Positions 1-12,500 of a DNA stretch of 64,000 nucleotides are shown here, piece by piece. Origin of the DNA: Sarcocystis neurona (lineage: Eukaryota > Apicomplexa > Conoidasida > Eucoccidiorida > Sarcocystidae); NCBI GenBank assembly GCA_000727475.1, contig KL647312.1, forward strand, positions 558,001 through 622,000, written 5' to 3'. The number at the start of each line of letters is the position of its first letter. Positions within the stretch are counted from its first letter, which is position 1. The translations under genes were made by a program, and so were the position numbers. A model generated the notes under the pieces. It was not told where the DNA came from, ran no database searches, and saw only the letters and a list, made by a program, of their open reading frames with translations.

Positions 1-741
1 TGTGCGTGCGCCGAGGTGGTGGCCACACGCCTGGCCAGACGGGTTCACATGTTTCTGGCTGTCTGTGGGTGTGTGTCTGACTGCAGACGTGCGCCAATTG
101 TGTCTGATTATTTGGCTCACCTGCCTGGCGTTGCTGCTTTTTGTATTACTCATTATAACGTGAAGGCCCCACAAGTAGCAGCCGACGCCATTCCCGAGAT
201 GTTCGCGGAGCGTGACACCGCTTCAGACACCGGCAGCTCAGTCTGTCCCGCTGCTGCAGCTTCTTTGCTGTGTGATGCCGCGTCTCTTACTCAGCGCCCC
301 GCAGCTGCGGCCGCTTCTAGGTTTTGTTTGACACTTCCGCGTGCTCGCTTTCCTGGTGTCGGGGAGTTTGCTGTTGGCTTTGTCTGAGTGCTGCGCTGGT
401 GACCTGACGTCTCGCGTGCTGCAGCGCTGTTTGCTCTGGACGTTCCCTCAGGCTTTCTATGTCTGGCGGCAGCGTGCTTGGCGAATATGACAACACGTAT
501 ATACAGTCGAATGTACGACTGTAATGGCTGAGTCGCATTTATGTCTGTACAGATCTGGGCAGATACATGTATATATGCGTATATATGCAAGTTCTATACA
601 TATATGTGTATATGCGTCAGTCTGCTGGGCGTGCGTGCGATGAAGTACATCTAAGTATGCATATATATATATATATGCGTATGTGCGGTGGAACAGCAAT
701 GCACAGGTACGAATACCTGTGTCCATATTCGTGTATACGTG

Positions 742-778
<37 letters not shown>

Positions 779-3700
779 CATAAGTCCGACTGGAGGATAG
801 ATAGACATGTGGATATGTACTAGCGTGTCTATTGACCGAGTTTACGAAGAAGAATTCGTGCACAGACTTCAAACTGTTATGATGTAGCGGAAGGGCTTGC
901 AACAGTGTAATTGTTTTCTGCAGCGCACCACCGAGACCGTTTCAGCACGCAGAGACTACGAGTTCATTCTGTTCGTGCCCTCTTACTTCCCCCCTCGTCT
1001 TATTTGAAGGCCTCCCTTGTCCCTCTGTCTTCCTGTCCACGACACGACTAGTCTGCTCTGTCGCAGATGCAAGAAAGCGTGTACTACAAGTGATGTCTGT
1101 TGCACTGCTGCGTGGCACCAGTCGAGATGCAACACTGTCGCAGCTGCAGCAGCGTCTTGCGCACCTCTGCGCCTCCATCAAAATCGCGTCCCTACCTACG
1201 GGTGTAGGCGTGTGTGTGCCCCACGCACAGGCACATGTGTGTCTGCCGTACATGGGTATACACCTACATCTCCATATATCAGATTTACGGATGTCTTGCT
1301 GCACTTGTGGGTGAGCAGCCCCTCCTTAGTACACAGAGAGCCACACAGATACATAAACATCCCTATGTGTGAAGCAGCGCATGCAACTGTGTGCGACTTC
1401 TGGACTCGCGTGAGACGCCACACTGTTTTCCTATAAGCTTCTCTGCGCGCACCAGCTGAAAAGTGTTTCTCCGAAAACCGAAGTACAACAGGTAAGCATC
1501 CAGAACTGCCGTCGTTTTTTTTGCGGTCTAGGCGGTTAAACGCGTGTCTCTAAGAAGAGAGGATCCAGGGGAACAAAGGCTGCCAGCGCAGAGCGTGAAC
1601 AGCTCTCGTGAATGTCCACAGACCGACGTGCTGCACGAAGTGTGGACAGGTGACGAATGAGTGGGTCGCAACAAGGCTGCGATTGTAGTAGACCTTCTGC
1701 AGAGAGCACGTGCGACTCTTAGACCAAGAGGGGATAACACTATTCCCGTCTGCTTTAACTGGGGACGTGCAAAGGAAGGATACAAGACAGAGGGCGCAGG
1801 GAAGGTGCAGTTGTGTTGCTGCCGCAGAGACTATGCACCGCATTCGTAGAGATGTGTCACAGAATAACGCCACTGTTTGCCTCGTGAAGAGAGTGTGTAC
1901 CGGTAGTAAACGGGCACCCGACAGGCTGGCGGCTGATGTTCACCGCTCCAAAGAGGCTTGTACACTGCGATATAAATTGTCGTAGGTACGCCAGCAGTAT
2001 TTAAACGGCAAGGATGTCAAGGCGGCGCAGGGCCCATTGCAGGCGAGTGCTACGCACGAGGGAAAATCGTGCCTTAATGATCGTGAACGCAAAAAAACAG
2101 CGGGGCTTTGGGTTTACATGGAAAACGAGGAAAACCGAGTTGAGCACGCAGGTGCATTGCCGCCAAAAGCGATACGCAGCCGACCAGAGCTCTAAAGCTG
2201 TCTGCGATACGCAGAAGCATCTTTTGATGCGACTACACGTTACTCCGCTTGTAGCCCACCAGACCCAAAAAGGTGATGGAAAATCGAACTTCGTGTCTGT
2301 ACGTGCTTCTCTGCCAGAAGAAAACTCAAACTCTATCCAGATCTACAGGGGGCCGGAGCTACAAAGCTGCCTGCGGTACCCAGAAATACCTATTCAGAAA
2401 ATCAACACATGTTTTACGTCTTGACAACTGCTTAAGAGAACTTTTTGACAGCCCGTTCAAATTAACAGTCCATCTCAGCAGGCCACTGCCAAACGCGTGT
2501 GGATCGCTCCTCACGTGGTGACACATACACAGACATACGTATATTAGTACACGGATATATCTACCTCTCATTATATATATGATCTGCAAGAGCAGCGAGT
2601 AAATACATGTCTATACACTGGCAGCAAGTATTCCAGAGCACTTCGCAGACATCTCGAACGCTCCATCTGACTGCTTCATTGCACACAGCCTTCGCATAAA
2701 ATGCACTGCCAGCTTCCCACACAAATCCCTCCCCCACATAACCTCAGACCGAGAGGGGTGCACAACCGTCACGCTAAAGTCACGTGGTCAGGTAACTCCT
2801 GATCTCCGTATGCGCCCGCGTGCCTCGCTTATAACGCAGCAGTGGATTTTTCGCTCGTCCTTCAAACTACTGCAGCGTTTTCAACACAGTCCCGCAATCT
2901 GCCTCTTTGTGCTCGCATTGCTCACTTCCCAGCGGGGCCCTTCTGTATCTGCTTTGCAGAGGGCAGCCGTGCGGCGTCTATACAGAACGACGTGCAAGTC
3001 TAATACGCTGACCTGCTCACGACCGTACAAAGAAGTAAAAGAATCTGGCACAATGAGCATGCACCAGCTTAAGAGTCGTGTCGTACGGGAATGGATCATG
3101 CCTAGAAGAGCTTTAATCATCTAGTTCTGCCTGCAGCACATCTGCACACAAGCGCCCAATTCAGCAGCGGTTCCTACTATGCCTTGCTCAGGCAAGGACA
3201 CCTACCCACCAATTCCGTCTACTCACCTAGGCGTGATGCAAACTAAGAGGAACCGCTCTCCGCATACGCTGTTAGAAGCAACAGCATCGGTATTTACACG
3301 ACAGCAATTACTCAACCTTTCCAGTGAAAGGCAGCAAACTTGCTTCGTCTCATTGACTATCGTACAACCCCTGGCCGCAACTACGCGCTGGTGTCGTGAC
3401 TCGCACGATGCTTCTTACCACGCATCTATCCCTACATATGATTTCACGCTTCGCGCTCACGTTCCTGCCGACATGTAAGAAAATATACAAGTAAGGATAC
3501 ACAAGCCGTAATGCACTACACATTCTGTACTTCCATCTACATGTGCTTTTTTGGCCATACGAATTCGGCACCTGCCCAAAACAAGTATGCTCATTGTGTG
3601 GCTCTTTGCTGGTCCATGCTCATTCATCAGGTGCACTTGTATAAAAACTTCTCTTCTCTACTCTATTCACCTGCCTAAAAGCCACGCAGGGACCTCACCG

Positions 3701-4009
3701 CACCCCGCGGGTCGGGTGCGAGGAAAACACGCAGCAACGTGCCAAAGCCGCCACACCTGACTTGCAGCACTGCTGCTGAGTTGCTGCAGCACACCGCTGC
3801 GTGCAGGCACCTGGCACAGTCAGCAAAACAACTCCTTAGCATTGAGAAGATTGCTCTCGATCCACCGTCAGCTGCAGCGCTGCGCTGCTGCGCTGTAGTA
3901 GTACGACGCCATACCAGCAGCTCACCAAATGCGCCACCCACAGGTCACCTCTGACGGCAGCTTCTTCCTTGCCGCAGATCTGGCTTCGTGGGCTTTACAG
4001 TAGCGCTCA
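1..4009. other. Non-genic left flank
   Basis: I see no supportable gene here. Open frames up to about 135 codons occur on both strands, but none shows recognisable motifs or flanking splice signals. The stretch holds TA and GA simple repeats near 660-780 and otherwise mixed sequence of roughly balanced composition. The right end would contain the 3' untranslated region of the minus-strand SWEET gene, which stops at 4010. Confidence 0.5.
661..779. repeat. TA and GA microsatellites
   Basis: An (AT)n run at 661-676 is followed by a second (AT)n run at about 742-766, which passes directly into a short (GA)n run ending near 779. The sequence between them is also alternating purine-pyrimidine (TACG, TGCA, GTAT steps). 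This is simple sequence with no coding content. Confidence 0.85.
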
Positions 4010-6240
4010 CTACGGTGGAAAACGACCACCGCCTTCTGTAGCAGCAGCAACACTGGCACACGCAGTAGAAGAGGACAAGCCGCGTCTTGCTTCATCATCT
4101 TTAAGATGCTGCTGCCAATCACGCAGCAGCATCTCATGCGTGGGAAGTGATGGAGCATTAAAACCACATAGCGAGGATTTCCCATTGCTACTGTTGATGA
4201 CGCTACTGCTTTTGCGAGCGCACGGCTGATATGCCCTGCTGTAACCGTCATCATGAGCCGTGTCACTAACGTGTCGCGCAGGTCCCTCGTTGCTAAGAAG
4301 ATTCTCAGCGGCGCGTGTTACCCCAGAACCGACGCTGCAGTCACTTCTGCCGGCCACGCTGCTGCCGTGGCTGCTGCTGCTGCTAGAGCCGCTGCTGCCG
4401 TACGTAGTGCTGCTCGTCCCGCACATGCTGCTGCCATAGTTGATGGATGGAGAGCACATCCGGCTCCCACGAATGCTGGTGCTGCTAAGGCTGTCGCATG
4501 TGCTACTACCGTAATTTGTGCTGCTGCTGTTGTTGCCCCCTCCCGTCCGTTTGACGTTGTCGAAATCTTGCGGCACATGCCATGCCTGCTGCTGCCGGTA
4601 CGCTACTCCGGCCGTCGGGAGTGTACTGCGATAAGGAGGAGAAGCCGTGGCGCAGCTGCTGCTAATGCTCTGGGCATCCTCATGCAGCGCGGAGCCCGCC
4701 AACACGGGGCCGCCGACACGAGCAGCAGTCGGCGTTAGCAGCGCAGTAGCGCCAGCTGCAGCGGTCCCCACAGCGGAAAAGGCGTCAGAATGGTCTGCAA
4801 CTGCGCCACCGACAGCGGTAGCATCTGCTGCGGTTAATAAATAGGACGACTCAGCACAAGGAGTGCAAGCGACCCCGGGCACCGAGGCACAAAGATGAGA
4901 GGAGGCGCTAACATCGTCTGCATTTCCGTCTACGAAGGCCAAATACCGCCGCGAGGGAGGCGGAAATTTCATCAGCAGCCCGACTTGCAGCAATCCGACT
5001 ATCGTCCCTGAAACGCAGGAGAAAAGGGCCAGGCAGTCACGCAAGCAGAGGCCACATGCAGAGCGCACGCACGGAAGTCAGAAGCGCACGAGCACGAGCC
5101 GCTCCACGCGTACGGGGATGCTGCCTATGCCGGGGCGCACGCAGGAACACTGCATGCATGGAAAAGAGCCTCCCACGCACAGCCCACGCATGCAAAAAAA
5201 GACTCTGCACACACAAACACACGCATACCTGATTGTCTCAGAAAATAGACACGCCACAGTGGCTACACGCGTGTCGCCACCTGTTCCCAGAAATACCCCT
5301 CGTCTTCAGAAATGTGCCGTCCTCACCAAACGAGAACAGTCTCTGGGTATAGCTACGCTAACAGTTGCCACCGAGAGACACGCGTCCTCTACAGACAAAT
5401 CCACTACGACGTGTGAAACGTATAAAGTGGTGGGCACATCAGCAGAAGACCCTTGTCTCCGGTGAGGAGCTACGTTCACAAAGGAAGAGGGAGACACAGG
5501 CGACAGCGAGTGATATAGACAGCGTGAGAGACAGAGGGGGCAGAAGAGAAAGCGGGGTGGACAGAGAAGGAGACAGCCAGCTGGAGAGAGAGGGCGTGAC
5601 AGAGAGAGGCACACGCGTACATACGTACACACGCGCGTGCGCGACGTTTCTCGCAGCAGCGGCACGCAGACGAGCTGCAACGCGGGTCTACCGACAGGGT
5701 TACAACAGCAGATTTTCTGCAGCAAGGCGGAAGTCAGCAAGATACTCGGAGAAACGAGTTTGGAAAGTTGTATGGACAAGGTGGCCGATATTCAATCTGT
5801 GCCACACAACACTCGTATCGCGCTAGTACACAAAATAACACTGCAGCGTCAACACTTCTCACCCGCGCGCGCACCTACACCCACATACAACTGTTTCCAG
5901 CCGCGAGGACTTCCTGTCACACGAGAATGACAGAGTGAGCAGTGTGTCTACAAGTTTTCAGCGCCCCCCACCCGGCAAGACTCTCAGCGTCAAATGTCAG
6001 GCAGATACCCCCGCGAAGAGGAGGCACGTAGCACTTGCGAAAAAGAGGTACCTGCCAAACCTCCGGCTGCTGTGCAGGTGCGCGCAGACTTCAAAACAAA
6101 AGAGTATACACGCGTGCCTCCATAATCGCCGAGCGAACCAGCAACACTACGCAAATGCGCGTGTATTCCTCATTCCCCTGCGCGTGTGCATATACCTATG
6201 TGTGTTAATGTTTATATACATGAATACCTTCATATCCACA

Positions 6241-6279
<39 letters not shown>

Positions 6280-9200
6280 GTGACCAACGTGTCTACGTCC
6301 TGGAAGTACACGTATGCTAGTGCACCGCAGAACAACACCCACCAAGTAGATTTGGCAGGAGAATGAAGGCGTCTGCGCTGAGCCAGCCGTAGATGAGCCA
6401 CAAGCTGCTGCATATCCAGTTGCCGACAGAGACTTCCACAGGCATGCAGGCAGTACTCCGCGTGCGCAGAACCCGCCGCAGCGCAGCGAGTGGAGCGGCA
6501 TACGTCAGCACGTTCACCACAGCTGCAAAATAGCCAGCCACAGAGCAGCAGACAAAGGGACCTGGTTGCACGACAACTGCTGGAGTGGCGAAAAAGGCAA
6601 AGCAAGAACCGCGCCGCAGCAGCCGCAAGTCTCAGTGTACAGGTCAAGATACACACGCACTTTTCAGACGCACACACAAACCTGACACGCGCAGCTCCAG
6701 CAGCAGCAGCAGTACTCGCAACCATACAGTCGCAGAACAGAACATGCCTCGGCCCTGCAACGTGGCTGCTGCAGCCGCACGCATTCAACAGCTGCCGCAC
6801 TCAGGCTCGCAGCGCCTGGCGCAGCGGCGGAAGACGATGCAGCGTTCGCAGCCCCAGCGGCAGACAAAATGACGATGCAGCAACTGCGGCAGCCACAACC
6901 AGCTGGGTTACCGCGACGTTTACCCGACGGACAGACACCGCAGTAGCTGCAGCAGTGATACATACCGCGGCAGCTGTAGCAGCGGTAGATGCGGCAGCAC
7001 GTGCAGCAGCATACCCTCTGCAGCGAACGCACCCGCCGTCACTCGCAGATGGGCTCCGGCAGCAAGGGCAAAAAGGAGGTATGCCTAGAAGTGCCGCACT
7101 ACCTGGTGCACCAGAGTCGGCAACAGCAGAAATACGTTGGCTCGATCCCTGGCGACACGATGTGAAAACGCATGCAAAATGGTTGCACACCCACCATGTA
7201 TTGTAAGTCCCGTCAAACTGAGTACGTGTCTCTCTAAGTTTACGCATACACACTAGGATGCTGCGTTGCGTCCTCTCTAATGCCGCTGCCGCTCTGATGC
7301 AGCTGCTACTGCAGACGGCGCTTTGGAGTGCGTGTTATTCATGCAGCGCCTCGTGTCATGTAAAGTGCCTGTCCTGCGTCTACACAAGGACCGCACGAGT
7401 AATCCTGTGCGCTTAATCCAAGCAACTGCTCTTGCTGGTCCTTTGCGTGCAGCGCCACCGCGCTTAACCCTTCCCCACTGCTGTTACTGCAGCTCCTGCT
7501 GCTCTCTAGCTGCTCTTGTGGTGCTCCTGGTGCTGCTGCAACTATTGAAGTGGAAGTGTTGGTGGTACTGCTGCTGCATGGGGGCCGCGTTGGCGCCTGT
7601 GCACCACCCGCAGCTTTGACGACTTCTCCGTGTGCTAAGAAGTCACGCTGGTGCGCCATGTTGCTGCGATGCGGTCCCCCCACCCTCTGCTTTCTGTAAT
7701 TACGTGTCACTGTTCTTCTTTGTGATTAAGGCTACGCAGCTCCACCAGCTACATTTTCCAAACCTTTGTCCTCTGCTGTTCACCACTATCGATGTGGCCT
7801 CAGCTGCTAGTCTTCTTGCTGCTACTGTTCCTGCTGTGTATGCTGCTCTTAGGTATTACACTTCCCCTGCTGTCCCTGCTCCTCCCCTGGCTGCCACCCC
7901 TGTTTCACCTGGAGCTGCTTGTGTCCCCATTTACGCACTCCCGCTGCCGCCATCCTTCGTACTGCTGCATCCATTCCTGCTGCGGATAGCTTCTGCCCTT
8001 TCTGCTAGTGCTGCTGCCCTTCCTGCTGCTATTCCTGCTGTCCCGCTGATGCCCTTGCTGCCCGTACTGGTGCGATCCTTGCTGCTGGTGCTCCTTCCCC
8101 TGCTGCTGCTCGTGACCATGGTGCTGTTTCTGCTGTCACAAATGTGGGTGGGGGTTCGAACCTGCGGTCAATCCGACGAGGTGGGTAGGCCTCGCGAGGC
8201 CTGCAGCAGCAGCCACACAGATGCCGCATGCAACAAGGAGACAGCCAGCAGCGTGACAGTAAATTTGAGTGCGTTGCTTCCTTCCTCGAGCTGCTTGTTG
8301 CATGCATTCGAGAGCTTCATCGTCCCAGCGAGGGCTTGTGCTGTCCAGGCTGCTGCTGTAGTCGATGCTGACGTCCTTCGAGGGCCGGCCGCAGTACTGC
8401 ATGAAGATATGCAAGTACCAGCAGGAGAGGAACACGCCCGTGACATTGGGTAGCAGCAGCACCAGATCCAGCTTCAGCAGGCCATACGCGAGCCAAAGCG
8501 CAGCCGAAAATAAAAGCAGCAGAAAGGGAAGTCCCTGCACTTCCCCCGTGCTGCGGTGGGCGCGCACGCGCAGCGCAGTAGGCAGCGGGGCCAGCTGCAT
8601 GACAGCAGCAGCAACAACAGCAAGCACCTTTAGAAGCCAAGAGACTCGAGCCAGCATCCACACCGGAAACACAGCGGCCGGCCACAACAGTGTCCACAGC
8701 AGGTCGCCGTGCGGCGCGGCTTTCCCTGCCTCTCCTGCTGATGACGTTACAGCAGAAGCAGAGTCCAGCCATGAGTCATCTGCTGCTGGTCCGCCTGCCG
8801 AAGAAGAAGAAGCAACGTCGCGCTCTGTCGACTGCGGCTGCTGCTGCTGCGCAGAAGGACGAGGATCTACGTCGCCTACAGCAGGAGGACCTGCCGTGCT
8901 GTCGGTTGGGGTCTCCTCTTTCACAGCTGCTGCATTTGGCTCTGCCCGAGGCAGAGGCGACGGCAGGACAGTTGCAGTCGCATCAGCAGACGCAGCACGC
9001 GCTGCAGCTTGAGGAGCAGCCGCGGCGTCGTTCAAAGACTCGAAGTGAGAAGCAGGTGGCAATGCTACAGGAAGCACGGTAGACTTAGGCACGTCCCTGC
9101 TCATCCCTCTTCCTTGTGAAAAAGAGAGTTGCCCTGCCTCTTGCGGCTGCGGAGCCGAGGCTCCCCTCTGGCGGCCTTGCTCCTGCTCTCCCGCTGAGGC

Positions 9201-9596
9201 TTCCCGCTGCTGCTGTTCTGCATGTACCTCTGCATTTTTCGACGTACCGTCGACGTGCCCGCTCTCTGCTGCTGCTGTTGCCTCACCCGCCGTAGCAGCT
9301 CCGCTAGCGGCAGCAGGAGCCTGCTCCTGCGCAGGCAGCTGCGTTGCCTCTGCCGTCAAGAGTATCAACGCGAAAGAATACACTCCCTCCCCATCACGCC
9401 ACCTGCGCCCCTTGCCCTGGTGCTGCCCAAGCTGCTCCTCTCGCTGCTGCTGTTGCTGTCGCTGCCGTCTTTGTTGGTGGTGTGACCCCTGCAGCCACTG
9501 CAAGCTGCTTTCGCCAATGGTAAGAACAACCAGCAGCAGCAGCAGCGCAAGCGCTGCGCAACGCCGCCGGGGCGGGCTGCCAGCGCAGGTCTTCAT
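4010..9596 (-). CDS. SWEET (MtN3/saliva) sugar transporter, N- and C-terminally extended
   Basis: Predicted membrane uniporter for sugars of the SWEET family. Three exons are inferred: 8162-9596, 6343-6579 (an alternative acceptor gives 6343-6561, same phase) and 4010-5007. They give about 889 (or 883) residues. Repeat 1 (about 299-400) has the APLPT and GLPF prolines of helices 1 and 2, then YGLLKLD and the helix-3 Asn in LLPNVTG. A fourth helix lies at about 444-467. Repeat 2 (exon 2) shows NVLTYAAPL, the MPVEVS proline, LWLIYGW and the helix-7 Asn in LLPNLLG. Helix 7 is completed across the phase-1 junction into exon 3 (GTIVGLLQVGLL). Start 9596 was chosen because it places a hydrophobic signal-like segment at residues 13-26; an ATG-less frame extends further upstream. 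Family members are usually about 200-300 residues. Here about 270 Gln/Ala/Glu-rich residues precede helix 1 and about 320 Ser/Gly/Ala-rich residues follow helix 7. The transported sugar and the membrane cannot be told from sequence. Family assignment is firm; the exact 3' end is less so. Confidence 0.85.
5008..6342 (-). other. SWEET intron 2
   Basis: Donor GTGGGT at 6342-6337 and acceptor TTTCAG ending at 5008, phase 1. It contains a (TG)n microsatellite (6245-6282) and, near 5460-5620, a block that is almost all purine on the plus strand, hence pyrimidine-rich in the transcript. No further conserved exon was seen. Confidence 0.75.
6245..6282. repeat. (TG)n microsatellite
   Basis: About 38 bases of TG dinucleotide with one C interruption near the 3' end, inside intron 2 of the SWEET gene. 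Confidence 0.95.
6580..8161 (-). other. SWEET intron 1, triplet-rich
   Basis: Donor GTTCGA at 8161 and acceptor CTCCAG at 6580 (or CCAG at 6562), both phase 1. They join helix 4 to helix 5. The intron is packed with interrupted CAG/CTG triplets: GCAGCAG on the plus strand at 6600-7050, CTGCTG on the plus strand at 7480-8120. The long open frames here (both strands, Leu/Ala/Cys-rich) look like by-products of the triplets. An extra exon inside (for example near 7340-7710) cannot be excluded. Confidence 0.6.
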
Positions 9597-12500
9597 TGTC
9601 GCGAGGAGGACGAGCCTCTCCGTGCGCTTATGTGCCAGCAGCTCATCTCTGCTGTAAGCACGCTCTAGTATTACAGTACGACACAAAGGCAGATGTCTCT
9701 GTTGCTTCTGAACGACTTAGCAAAAGCGGTAGCGGAACAGGAGAAAAAACAGAAGGAACGAGTGTGTGCAGCCACAGCGCTGAGTGCGGCATTAAATCGC
9801 AGTCACCACCGACGCCACAGAGAATCAGAGACGCCGCCACGCAGGCTGCTTATGTTGCCTTCGCTGCTGCAGTGCAACTGCTATTCCTGTAGCCGGTGCT
9901 CCTGCAGCTGTCGTTGCTCCTGAAAGGCGAGGCTGTCCCTGCTGTCGTGTTGTCGCATTGATCTCGCAGGTAGAAGTGGTGTAGTTGTTGCCAGGTGCCG
10001 CTGTTGCTTCTGCTGCAAGCACGGCAACCTCCGCCGTTTCTGGTTTCGCTGCAGCTGCATGAGTTAAGGCCGCCTCCACCCCAAGGGGCCTGCCAGTCTA
10101 CTCACTGCAACTCTGCCGCGTCTGTGTTGCTGCGCTGCATTGCTTCGTCCCCTTTTTCTTTTTCCTCTTCTTTCGATGTGCCCTTACCACTATATTTTAC
10201 ATACACTTATTGAGGCAGGCCAGCCCTGTGCCACGTGCCCGGCATTATCACTTCTCTCCTTCCTGTTCCTGCATTTCCGCTTGTCCTACTAAACTGGCTG
10301 CCCACACAGAAAGCTCCCCTAGTGGTACTGCCTTATCTGATGGTGGTTAAGCGTTCTGTAGCGATGAGGCTACTGCTGCTGCCGCAAGTGCAACTGCTGT
10401 GCCAGGATTCGTCCACGTCTACATATATTTCTGCTATATGGACTTTCCAGTACTTCGACGGCCTTTGTTGATCCTGGCGTCCCCCCACTGCACGTTGCTG
10501 CTGTACTTCCTGCCGGCGCGCCTCTTCTTGCAAATCCTCCTGGTGCAGCTGCAGCTGCCGCTGCTTTGCCACACATCCATGCTTCTGCTGCTGCACACAC
10601 TCAGATGCTGAAAACGTCTGTGCTGCTGCAGACGCCCCTATTGCTGCAGGTGTTCCTAGTTCGGTAAACGCGCCTGCTGCAGATGCTCTTGGTGTTGAAG
10701 AGGCTTCGGCAGCTGCTGATGTTCCACCAGTTGCAGTGCGCAGTATCCCAGAAGTTGATATACTACTGGTGATGTAGCTTCTGTAGATGACATGAACCGT
10801 TGCGGTATGAGGTGTTCACGCTATTGATGTTGCAGATACAGGTGCTCCTGCCGCTGCAAATCACGTCCTCCTGCTGCAGCAGATGCAGAAAATTCTCCGG
10901 CTATTGGTACTGCGGGTGCTGCTTCAAGGAGAGGCCCAAGTCGTGGTTGAGTCCCAGCCAAGGTCTATTATGAAGCAAGGTGCGGCAGATGACACGACAA
11001 AGGCGGGTGATATAAACATAGGGAAAAAAAAACTAACGTGACAGTTTTACAAGAGGAGACGGACCCGACCAATGAAATGACACGCACAAAAGAAAGTCAC
11101 GAGGCAAAGGGATGTGGAAAAACAGATACGGGAAGAGGACCGTTTAGAGCTGCGCATCTTCGTGCAAGAAGCCACCCTCTCCGACTCAAAGATCCGGGGT
11201 TCGGAAAACCAAACAAGATCGGAAATAGACAAATTTGACGGCCTAAGTTCACGGATACCTGATACATAGAGTGTTTTCAAGCGGAGAGGTGAATCGTCGA
11301 GAAGACTTCGGTCACCTTGCGAGACTTCACCATAGTAGTACCATCGATTGCTCGGTTACCTGAACAGCATCGGGCGTCGCAACAATGACTACGCGGGCTA
11401 TCCTGTCCACAACTTCTCTAGCACCTACCACTAACCCGCCGTTTGGGCACCAGTCTGCAAGCATAACTACAGAGAAGTGGTAAAGAAGGGAAAAGAGAAA
11501 AGTTACAGATGCGACGAACAAGCGACGATGGCTATGCGTGACCACCAGGATCGATGTGCTCGCTCAGCTGCGACTGCGCTAGTAGCGGCAACCGCCCAAG
11601 GCCCACTGAACAACGTAACTGTGGCGCGCCAAACGTTACAATAGTAACGCGGCCACTGCACAGAAACTACCAGGGCACGTGCGGTGGGGGGACTAAAAAT
11701 CACTGCAGAGCTGCTGCTGTCGGAGCGACAACCGGGGCACCAGCGAAAGCGAAGAAGCACTGGTACCGTTCGCGCCGGAGGCAGCAGGAGCACCAGCTGT
11801 CGAAGCGTCCTTTACCTCAGATTTGTGAGTAATCGAAACACGACGATAATGCTCTCTTTTGACCAAGAGCAGTTCTAACAGTGTCGATCGAGGTTGGACA
11901 ACTATCACAGATGGATGCATTGATCATACGGAAGTTCGCTGCGCAACGATGCCTGGTCACACGTCACAACTCACGAACTTGATGCAATCTCCGTCAGATG
12001 ACTCGAAGCTTCCAGCTCCTCCCTTCTCCTGCTTGCTTCCGGGCAAGGAGGTCAACATCGAACGAACTGACGTCGCACAAAGAAATCGACCAGTGGCGGA
12101 CAGATTGGCGTATTAATATATGTATGTGAGCGTGAGTTCGTTAGATGTGGATCCGTCACGGAATGCACGTAGGCCACACAAGAGTGCGTTAACTGCTGCT
12201 AAGGAGATACGCACAAAATTTGTGCAGGTGCATCGGTCGTCCTTCGTTCCACACACGAACCGATGCTACTTTGCAAAGCTGATTTGCTTGCAGTGTATGA
12301 TGCACTGCATTATCTTCGTTTGTCTTCCTCATTATGTATGGATACATGTCTTCCTCACTATGTGTGTATACATGTCTACGGGCGTTTGCAGAAATGAGTC
12401 AATAGAATACGCGTTGTAGGTTCGAACGTCCTCCAACTCATTTGAGTATGTGAAGAGTCCACACACGTACACGCAGGTGTCCTGCCCGCTAATGAGAGTT

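Noticed and set aside
7632..8453. Leu/Ala/Val-rich 273-codon plus-strand frame resembling a membrane protein
   Set aside because: It is formed by CTG/GCT triplets in SWEET intron 1 and runs antisense through the SWEET exon 1 that encodes clear family motifs.
12416..12432. GGTTCGAAC resembling a tRNA B box (also near 8155 and 15128)
   Set aside because: No A box at the right distance and no acceptor or anticodon stems could be folded around any of them. The one near 8155 is part of the SWEET exon 1 donor region.
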